In this document: positions 11,331-21,600 of the stretch, piece after piece | Layout: every line of letters starts with the position of its first letter | Numbering within the stretch: the stretch's first letter is position 1 | Origin: Tubulanus polymorphus | Taxonomy: Eukaryota; Nemertea; Palaeonemertea; Tubulaniformes; Tubulanidae | Assembly (NCBI RefSeq): GCF_964204645.1 | Contig: NC_134034.1 | Location: 13,211,962 to 13,275,961 of the forward strand | Direction of reading: 5' to 3' | DNA: 64,000 nucleotides | The notes under the pieces: generated by a model | What the model was told of the DNA's origin: nothing | Seen by the model: only the letters and a program-made list of their open reading frames with translations | Databases searched by the model: none | Made by a program: the position numbers and the translations under genes

Positions 11331-11960
11331 TTTAAGTCAGGTCTTCGATGAACTGATTATTCGGTCACCTGAAGTTCGTTGTCACAAGGTTCTACTCTAT
11401 ATAGAATAGTAAGTTATAACGAAGGGATTTTTTTTTGTCCTGAACTTCGTTGAAAGGAGGTTCAACTGTAAGGATTTCATGCTGGATGTTACGAACTATC
11501 GGTATAGCAAACATGAAACATTTCGATGGATTTATAATATAAGTTCAGAGAGTGCACCCTTCCCTGGTTAGACCCTATTCTCTCGTGTTTACAAGTGACA
11601 AGAGCGATTATGTAATCAATCACGCTCAAGCTGAACACCTGCCACCCAGATACCCCGCCATGAATTATAGATTATGTTATTAGATTATGTTGAAACAATC
11701 CTCTGTCGGTTTATTATTTGAAGTCACAGCAGCAGCAGCAGCAGCTGCTGCAGTTTGAAATAATCGAAAACACGAGACATTAATCACGGTTTTTCGTGTG
11801 TGGAAATAATAGTATCGTAGCGAATATGAAATCTTCCGCAGACGATGAATTGAAAATGTGGCTTTATTTACCGCGCAGGTGACTCCGGCATTTTCATGAA
11901 GTAAAATTGCCGTACAGTCGGTTTGCCAGTTCTGGGGCCAGTTGCCGCTCGATACCATCA

Positions 11961-12090
11961 GGGGGCCGGTTGCTCAAAAGTTGGTTACAGTTAACCAGTG
12001 GATAGTTGATATGGTGACAATTGAAATTTCATTGTTACTATGGTATTTAACGGCCGGTTATCTTTAACCAACTTTTGAGCAAATGGCCCC
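11961..12090. mobile_element. Foldback MITE, family C, intact copy
   Basis: The left arm GGGGCCGGTTGCTCAAAAG continues to TTGGTTA, and the right arm TAACCAACTTTTGAGC ends in AAATGGCCCC. The length is 130 bp with a short interior. A fragment of another GGGGCCAGTTGC end directly precedes it at 11934, which suggests nested insertions. Confidence 0.85.
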
Positions 12091-12110
12091 AGATGTAGTG
12101 TTTACAATAC

Positions 12111-12229
12111 GGGACCCAGTTCCACAGTTGTGAGTTAGAGTTAACTCTGAATTCGCGTTAGTTCATTTGTTTCAATGAGTAGTTAACTCTGTCAAATCTG
12201 AACTCAAAACTGTGGAACTGGACCCAGAG
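12111..12229. mobile_element. Foldback MITE, family D, copy 1
   Basis: The left arm GGGACCCAGTTCCACAGTTG and the right arm CTGTGGAACTGGACCC are inverted copies. The inner part repeats GAGTTAACTC. The arm tip is the same sequence that forms the core of the 39-bp tandem arrays at 7266 and 42441. Confidence 0.85.
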
Positions 12230-12441
12230 ACCTAGTGCGTACCTAATAAAGTCTATTTCAACCTGACTTGAGAGTACATCAGGTGGCCTAGCTCCTGATT
12301 CAGGTCTTATTAGAACCAGAATGCACTGGCAGTTGACCTAAAACATATTTTTTAATCCATTTGAAACTGTTTCGAAGGATATCCAAAAAGTCTGCATTAA
12401 AAGGGTTCATGGGAGGAAAGAGACTCCATTATTTAAAAGCC

Positions 12442-12553
12442 TGGGTCCAGTTCCACAGTTCTGAGTTAAGATCTGACTCTGGGTTAACTCATTGAAAATG
12501 AACTAACTTAAACTCAGAGTTAACTCTAACTCACGACTGTGGAACTGGGTCCT
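12442..12553. mobile_element. Foldback MITE, family D, copy 2
   Basis: This element runs from CTGGGTCCAGTTCCACAGTT to ACTGTGGAACTGGGTCCTG, with an interior of inverted GAGTTAACTC motifs. The pair of family D copies only 212 bp apart suggests local transposition. Confidence 0.85.
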
Positions 12554-15500
12554 GCATATCAAACTTCAGTTGGTAGGTATGGAAACAAATTGTTAAATGA
12601 TATCGAACATACGTATTTTTGGTTATATGCATTGTCGATCCCCGCTTGCCAGGGGTCCGCTCCCTGAAGTCGCTTCCACCAGTCCCGGGGCATCATGCGA
12701 TGCTAGCTTCAATTCGGCCCCTGCATTTAAAGTGGTCACAGATCTCGGGGCCCAGGGACGAACATCCGCCCCCATACGTAAATTTTCAGGGGCCCAACCT
12801 GTCAGAACTCCAAACCCGGCGCTCGCTGGTGAGCCATTTAATTATTTAACCTTTCCAGACTATAACAGAATTTCCCATAGATCCGCCCTTCAAACGACAA
12901 CACTTTGAAACCGGTTTTCTATGAAATCAATGCCCGCAGTCAGGTGAGTCTATTGCTATATACAGAGACGTACAATTTATGTTGTAATCGGTACAATGGA
13001 TATTCGTATTAATGTATTGTTATATTGTAAATAGTCGAAATACCTCGTAGTAGAGTTGAGTTGATTTGTGTTAAAACGAAGTACAAATAAAAAGATTATG
13101 TTTCGTAAATAAAAAGTTATAAAATAAAACGAAATAAATATATGAGATATTGTATGTAATATGCGAGGTGTGTTTGTCAATTGGTTTGGGTTTTTACCCC
13201 TGGATGAGGAAGGTCTGGAATCTGCACTGACTGAATAATCGTCGGCTCAGCCCTGTTTGGCAGTATATAGCCGAATGCCCCGAGCCCTCGAGTAAAGCTC
13301 GTATCACAATGGCGATCTCTTCCGACTGCCATCGCTGCGAGTTTGCTGAAAGCCCGAACTTTAAGCGACACCTAGCGGATCCTGGTTCGAAACGTACTCA
13401 GTTCTGAGTACCCCAACTGCGCACTATCGACGCATGTACTCGTTTTGAAGTATGGTAGGCCTACTCGGCACATTTATCCAAGGGTGTAGTGGCCTTACCA
13501 GGCTCTAGAGCGTGTTAAGACTGAGTATACCCGAGACAAGAAAATGGCGGCAACTCATTTGCAGTTCGGCTATACTTGTTGCTCTACAAAAATCAACAAA
13601 TCCCATTCATCCACAAGGGATACTCGGAATTGAGTACCCTATACTCGTCGAGTACCGACCCGGTATTAGGTACGTGTCGATAAATTCGCCACAATAGTTT
13701 GAAAAGTTGCCGTGGCTTTCATATCGGGGAAAGTTTCACAGTCGTTTCTATCTGTAACTTGTTTCACAGACTTTTGCAAAAACCCGTTCGGAAGTTTTTC
13801 ACGATCTGGGACGGTTGTTCGCAAGTTTGTTAACTTAACGTTTTGATTTGGTGTCACTTATGAACGCACCACACCTGCCGGGAGCGCAACGGTTTAATTA
13901 TGAAATCGGAAATCGAATTACAGAGTAGTTGTGCGATCGGCGGTCGAATTTACAGAATTTGTTATTGTTGTTTAAATCGAAGTATTTAATTGGTTCATTC
14001 AAACAATCTCCCAACCAGTCTGAACCGGCAAACGATTGATTGGGGTTAACTTTGTTGGCTGCCTAATTTAATAAATCGAGACTTTGGAAAAGACTTTATC
14101 CTACAACGATGAGGATGATTTTGTCAATTTTTATATTTCTTGTCGTTTTCCAAAGTTCTACGTTAGTCAACGCCGTTAAACTTTAGGCCTAGCTGTTTTT
14201 ATTCTCAGTTTTTGGAATCATTCCGCGCTAAATGAGATCCAGTTCTAAAAATGCCTTGAACGTTTAATCGTTGTTTTCCTGGAACTCCATGAAGCGAACA
14301 CCATGAATGAAGGTCTTCTAGTTTTTTTTTTTATATATCGAATCGAGTTTGTTACCGAAATAATCTATTCATAGTCGGCCAAGTGGGCGTATTGTACAGG
14401 ACCGGAAAGGACTGAAAAAGAACAGAAGCTTTCTGTGTGGGCCAAGCAAAGCCTCAAGGCCCCTGTCGCAAGCGCCCAGTAAAAAGGGAAAGGTTAAAAG
14501 AAAGAGGAAAAATGAGAATTGTTAAAATTCGTAAATCTATAAGGAGAGTATAGCTGGAAAGTCTCAGGATCTAGTCACCGCGCCCATATACTGAGAGACA
14601 ATATAGGCCACCGTTAAGAATGAACAAATAAGAAGTTTTAATTCACTTTTCGTGCGACAACTATTCATTAATGTATTCACGGAATGCACTTATGACCGGG
14701 AGCTGTCTATACTTCATTATATATATATATACCAGAACCCGTACGGCAAGGTGCGACGACAATCATATCGAGTTTTATTGGATCGGGTCAGAATAGTATA
14801 AGCCACACTACATATTTTTTACGTAAGTAAAAATAACCTATACATAATAAATTTACTAGAGAATATATGGACCTGTGGAACGTGTTCAAATACGATAGAT
14901 TGTAGTCGTTTGAAGGTGAGAATTTTGAATTAACTGCCGCTGTGTATCCCAACGAAAACTTGCAAAGACGATTTAAAGGTTGCTTATATGATTGTGAAAA
15001 AAATGCTAGAATGCGAATCGATTTAGGCCTTAGTCATAGAGCTGTTTATGTTATTCCACTCATCCCGAATTTTGGAATATACAATATTACACAAATCTTG
15101 ATCATTTTTTGAAACTGGTATAATGCTTGTTATATATGTATGAGTACATATGAAACTACTTTTCCAACATCTTTAACACCTTATCACACAGGCCGTTTTC
15201 TTAATAACTAGGGTACTGAGTACGGATTCATTTCAAGACAAACGATGAACGCAGGGGTGAAAACTAGAAAAAAAAAAAAATATCTTAAAATTAAAGGAAC
15301 AAGAAAAAACAGAAATGAAATCGGTTGTTTACTATTCGAGTATTTTCCCACGCTAGAATCTTGGAACGGTCAAAATTCAAAACTGGTGGAAATTTTGATG
15401 AAATGAATTAAAACGAGGGAAGCGATGATGAATACTTTAAATCTTTTTTCGCGAATAACTAGATTGAAAATTAAGTCAAAATAACTAATTGAAAATTAGT

Positions 15501-15629
15501 TTGATGATTATTGCGCGGAATTTCGGGGGACGGGCTCCGTACCCCCAAGCAATCAAAACAAAGACCCCGAGCTAACTGAAACCTCAAAACCGCTTTTTAT
15601 GAATATATCTTCAGAAATCGCCGCAGACA
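12554..15629. other. Gene-free stretch before SLC23
   Basis: No exon is supported. CGCTTGCCAGGGGTCCGCTC at about 12646 resembles the SINE-tail motif found at 22995 and 55129. A motif near 13646-13690 (GTCGAGTACCGACCCGGTATT) recurs in diverged form near 1236. The promoter of SLC23 should lie in the last part, but I see no clear TATA box. Confidence 0.5.
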
Positions 15630-15662
15630 ATGGCTGATAACCCGGCTTTCGAGCGAACTGAG
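15630..15662 (+). CDS. SLC23A1: SLC23 first coding exon (11 codons)
   Basis: The exon encodes [11 protein letters not shown] and ends at GAG|GTACGT. It joins in phase 0 to the exon at 16474. It is the least certain part of the gene because such a short exon has little coding signal, but the ATG, the donor and the phase all fit, and acidic N-termini of this kind are usual for SVCT proteins. Confidence 0.75.
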
Positions 15663-18600
15663 GTACGTATACGTGTTTATTACACCGATCTAGAAAACTA
15701 AGAGTGAAAGATAAAAATTAACCACTTGAAATGTTTGAATAATAAATTCATGAATTCATGAGTATGCTAATATGCTAAACGCCCGTCTGTCGAGCTATGC
15801 AAATTTGCTTTGCAAATAAGGAAAAACTATTTGGAATTGTAGTGTAATTGATATCCATGTTCACCCAATACACACAATCTTTTATATATCGTTAATTTTT
15901 TCCTGTGCTCTAGGCAAATATTTTCGATTTTTAATTCGGCCAAAAGATCAACTATGATTCTAAGGCCATGCGAAACAAATCGATAGGTAAAAATAAAAAC
16001 TCGCCGCCCAAAAATGGCTGATGAGAAACTAGGGTGTTTCTTTGCGTAGCCTTAAACATTAGCTGAAGACTGAGTGACGTTTGATTGAGAGTTGATGCAA
16101 ACTCAATATTAGTCAATTGATTAACTAATTGTCTGAGTATTTGATTTACATAATTATGAGTACAGCCTAATTTAATCCTGCCGCGGCTTGAAGGAGTGTG
16201 AATAAGAAGGGGACTAAGGCAGATTTGTTGTCATTATCTCAAATTGCCGTAGAACGACGTAACATGTCAGACAGTGATAGCTTCCAAAATGGAACTTCGC
16301 CAACATCAACTCTGCTGGTAATGATATGTAGAACAACAACTAGTTCGTCTGATCGAGCTAGAGTATTTGGGTTCGATTCCCAATTTAATTCACAAGAACA
16401 ACATTGAGCTGTTCTTTTTTTTCGAACGATATACTATCGAGCATTTCTAATTTTCATGATTCTCGTTTTCCAGGACTTGGACGCGGTCAACGGTGGTCCT
16501 TCCATCAAAAAAGATAAAGACGAGTCGTCGATTGACGGTGTTAACGATCCGCCGCCTCACGTCGCATATGAAATACGTACGTAAGGCGAAATAAACTCGA
16601 ATGAGAAAAAAAACGATATTTTCGAAAAAATTATGATTTTGAAAAATATCGAAACTTGAAACTGCGAATTTCATTTTGAAATGAAAAAAGCGATCGTTTT
16701 TAAGTTTCGGATGTTTAGTTCCTGGCCCAGTTCCTCGGCTGACTCGTCGTGTCCTGCAGAACTATCGATTCGAATATCACGTGTCCATTTTCATCGTCGT
16801 AAATCATCTATCGACGACGCGATTTTGTATTTTACAGGCGACGCGAAAGATGCTCGAAAGGCGGAATCTGACGTCAAAGAAACAAACAGCGATAAACTGT
16901 CATACAGCATTGAAGAGTGTCCTCCTTGGCACACGTGTATTCTGTTAGGCTTTCAGGTACGGAAACTAACCGCACGTTCTGTATATTTCACAGAAAATCC
17001 TTTAGAAATATGATTAAAAGTCTCAGCTATCCCAATAAGTACCCATTATACATTATATCTATATGGTTCCTATTTATTTGACGCACGAGTTTTCGCTAGA
17101 AATGTATAGAAGCTGCACCTGATGAAGCTTTTATACATTAGTAGCGGAAACTCGTGCGTCAAATGAACTAGTTAACCTATATACTACTACTTGTCTCGTT
17201 GTTCATTATTTCTGCTTGTAACAGCTCTCACATCACACACATCTGCGAGGGGGGGGGGGAGGGAGTTCAAACAATAACTCATGTGGTCTACTGTTCCCTG
17301 TAACAGCTGTGAAGACAATCAAAACAACCAATTTATCTGTTCTACTCGCCTTTCTCCGGAGCGGGTTCACCACTTGGATTGGACCCATGCTCTCCCGGCA
17401 CAGCTGGGAAGAGAGAGGTTTATCAAAAGAACCAAAAATGTGTCTGTTTGGTCTGTTAGCTGCAATTCGCACAATTCTTCCGTTACTGATGGCATTTAGC
17501 GTGATGAAATTCTTCTTGCAGCACTATTTGACCATGTTCGGGGCTACGATTGCCATCCCGATGTTACTGGCTAAACCACTGTGCATGGCTAACGACCATT
17601 TAGCGATAGCGGAAGTCATCGGCACGATATTCTTCGTTTCCGGTCTGGTCACGCTGTTACAATCGACGATAGGAAGTAGGTCAGTAGGTCATACCATGTG
17701 ATTTAACGCCCTCTATTGGCGTATGAAAAGGAAAATATGCATTTCTCGATTGCTCCGATAAGGCTTTTGACGATAATGAACCTTGAATTGAATTGAATTG
17801 AATTTATTTTGCATTTCAAAATTACATTATAAAATCTAAAGTTTTTATGACAGATTAGGCTTGCGATGAAATTTACCTAGTCCGTCAAGAGCTTAAATTA
17901 GCAATGGGTTTGTCTTATATCTAAAAAAGGGTTGCTGTCTCTGGACAGTTGTGACTGACGCTGATAAAATTTCATAGTATCAAATATTTTGGTTAAAAAT
18001 GTAAGGAGTAAGAGTTTTTAGAAATACTGTGATTGACAATTTTACCACGGTAAAGTTGAGATTGGCAAAAATCATTCTACCCCGATTTGGTGTCAAATAC
18101 CGAGAGTTTGAGTTTAAGTTTAGATATGCAGTAACATTCTACCCCGAATAAGCCTCAAATGTGCATGAGTTTGAAAATTGGAACCAAAATACCGAGTAGT
18201 AAATATGAAATGTGTATATGTAATTCAAAATGTGGGCCCGGCGAAGTGGATTTTCAAAAGGGGGTCTATAATAACGTCATCATTTTTTTCAGACTGCCTA
18301 TTATTCAGGGAGGCACGTTCTCATTTCTGGTTCCCACGTTCGCAATTCTAAGTCTTCCCAAGTGGAAATGCCCCGCTGGAAGTAAGTGTGTCTTCGATTA
18401 GAATACCGGAACAAACCCCATTACACGACGGTCGAACTTGTTGATGTCCTTTTTTCGTTTCCGAATTCTAGTGGAACTCCTTACAAACAAAACACAAATG
18501 GAAGAAATTTGGCAGCCAGCAATGCGCGAGGTAACCAATACTGTCTATAGCCGCGATCACACGGAGACGATTTGGCCCGGGCCAAATTGACACGGATCAG

Positions 18601-21600
18601 GCCCGTGCCTAATCAGAGAGCGCGTTCACACGCAAACCATTCACTCGATACTAAACAATGCTCAAACAAAGCGAAGTGGATCATTTCCGGTACCAGTTGG
18701 TATTCAAACGTAATCATTATTGTCTGGTGCTAAAATTTGGCTCGGGCCTGGTCCGACGTTTTTGGTCGGGCCAAATTTGGCCCGGGCTAAACAGGTTCAG
18801 GCCCATTTGGCACCCGTGTGAACAGTTGTTCCGGGCCAAAAATGCTCGTGTGATTGCGGCTTTATAAGCACGAGCACAACATCAGAAATCTAAGCTATCA
18901 TTTAGGTTATTAATAGGATGTTTGTGACGAGTTAAAACCTCGTAACAAACCTTCAATTCATTACCTGATTGGCGTGTTTATGAAATGGGTTACAACCATA
19001 CCTGTATCCGTGTGATCGCAGCTCATAACAAATATTGCCGCATATATAGATATCTTAATCTAATACCGATTTCAGACATTTCTTTCATATCTTACAGATT
19101 CAAGGGTCCATAGCCGTGGCGGCTTTGTTTCAGGTTGTTATCGGTTTCACGGGAATTATTGGAATCATGTTGAGATTCATAGGACCGTTGGCTATTACTC
19201 CGACGATAGCTCTAGTTGGTTTATCGTTATTCGAAGCTGCAGCTGGTTTCAGCTCGAAACAATGGTGGATCGCACTTCTGTGAGTATACATCTAAATCAT
19301 CTGGATTTTATACGTTTCAACAGTCCAGTTTCCAATAGCTTGCTTTCACTAGTGAAAATAGAACAATTCTACCCAAATACTGAGAAAGAGGTTTGGATAT
19401 ACAGTAGACTATGTCCCGAATGAGCCAGACCGTATATACGGTAGACTGTGAAGCGGAAACAAGGTATCAATTTTGTTATCCTTATGATTTATTTAATTTC
19501 AGGACGATCGCATTGATCGCTCTGTTCTCGCAGTATCTCAGACGTATTCAGCTCCCATGTTGTAAACTGGTCAAGGGTCAAGGTTGTGTCAGACAGGGCT
19601 TTCCGTTGTTCACTCTGTTCCCGGTAAGTAGTCGTCCACAAGGGCACTTTGCACGTCAGTAAGTAGTGGGTTTTTATCTTATTATCCGTTCACCACGTTT
19701 GAGTGTGTTTATTGTGTTTTCTTCCCGACTCAGTTTCTTCCTTATCTCTTCTTTCATCGAGTACAACGAAATCGTTGTTTTTTATTTCAGGTAATTCTAT
19801 CGATAGCTATCGTTTGGTTACTCTCTTATGCACTGACGGTCACTGACGTTTTTCCGAAAAACGAGACAATGTGGGGCTACGCGGCACGCACCGACGTGCG
19901 CAGTCAGGTTTTACAATCGTCAAAATGGTTCCGATTTCCATATCCAGGTATGTATATATAGTTCTTGTTCCACCTATTACTGGCCAACTTCAACATGTTG
20001 ACGATTTTTGCCAGGTACGGACTTTTGTTGTTAAATCCGTGAGTCAACCGGCACTGATATGTGTCCTATCTGAATGCATGGTTTCACTAGGATTCGAACC
20101 CTCAACCTCTCAGTTGTGAGTCAAACACCTTATCCACCATGCCACAGGACTGGACATATATATTATTTTAAAATGTACAGGGTAGACAGGCGGCCGGTCG
20201 GGTGAACTTTTGAGCTCAGCAGAAATTAGAAGGAAGGTATCAATTTTTAGCCTACACACTACAGCATACAATGCACATATTATACGGAAACAACGAAATC
20301 AAATCCGTTCCATTTAATATGAAATCCAAATTTAACCCCTCATTTTACATATATACATTATGTATAAGAGTCGGCTTTTAGTAATACCCGGATTATGCAA
20401 ATCCGAATAAAGTGGGTTAAGAGTGTCTGATTTATTACTAAATCGAGAGAGAGAGTCTGGATTAATCAAATAATGTAACAATATATTTGAGGGGAGGGAT
20501 CAAAGGTGAATAATGATCGATGATAATCTCAAATAATCTAAATCCCCTGATTTTAACGTGATAGTACCCGGATTGTAAGTTGACTTTAGGTTGAATACGG
20601 TTTGTTCGGAAAACCTTTTAATTTCTCCAATCACTCTAAATGTTGAAATACGGTCCAAAATATCGCGGCGTGCACTCATAACACAAATGGTTCTTCGGTT
20701 GCCTGAACCTGTCCAAGAAGGTTCTTTGAAAAACCCCATCCGGAAAAGTTCTCCAAAGAACCCATCGCTTTGTTCTTTATAGAACCTTTGGGTTCCTATT
20801 TACCTTACAAGGCATAGGTAGACTTTCAATGCTTCGTTGTCTCATTGCGAAGAAGTTTCGATTTACCAAAGACTACCTTGTAGTGTATACATTAACGCAT
20901 ATTTAACGGGTCAAGAAGAACTCGCACATTACCGGGTACTTATGCTAGGTTCACACACACGATTTTTCGTCGAGGAATCGAGCAACTCACAGTCGAGGAC
21001 AACTATTTTGAAGTGAGTCATGTGTGTGAACGAAAAAGTTTCCTCGACACAACTCTAGTCTCGACTAGTTGAGAGAAATAGAACATGTTCTATTTCTCTC
21101 AACTCAGTCGAGGAGTTGAGAGAAATCTAACCAATCAACATGCAGTATATTCGCGCGCATTTTAATAGTCTTCCTTTCTGGTAAGAGAGGGCAATATATT
21201 TCTACAATTTCTACAATAAAAGAATAAACCTTTAAAATCTCATCAATCGCATGTCTATCAGATAATTGATATATGAGACTCATGAATTCTCTATAAAATT
21301 TCTGGAGTCAGGCGGTACCAGGATCCCCTAACACCGGGCATGATATATCCATATGGATGCTGGATAGGCCAAAGTCGTTTTATCACAATTATCTTTTTGA
21401 TTTCTGCTTAAATTGCAATTTCTTGTTCATCCTTCTATGCCTTCTATGCACTGCTGCATCTACGCCCAGCTGGAGTTGTGTGAATTAAGCTGTGTGTGTG
21501 AACACACATTTTGACACAACTTTGTTTATTTATCTAACCGGGTCAGAAGTTGAGAAATCGAGAAGTTGAGACAACTTCTCAATTTTCTCTTCAAAAAGTT

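Noticed and set aside
16577-16585. Alternative SLC23 exon 2 donor AC|GTAAGG four bases downstream
   Set aside because: It would leave two extra bases and put the exon at 16838 out of frame; the donor at 16577 keeps the frame.
17281-17521. Open frame running into SLC23 exon 4 from the left
   Set aside because: It is intron read-through; a TTCTTCTTGCAG acceptor at 17521 and the QHYL motif across the junction fix the exon start at 17522.
20081-20150. A second tRNA gene on the minus strand (anticodon-like CAC)
   Set aside because: Box A and box B are good, but the acceptor and anticodon stems do not pair, so I list it as SINE-derived.
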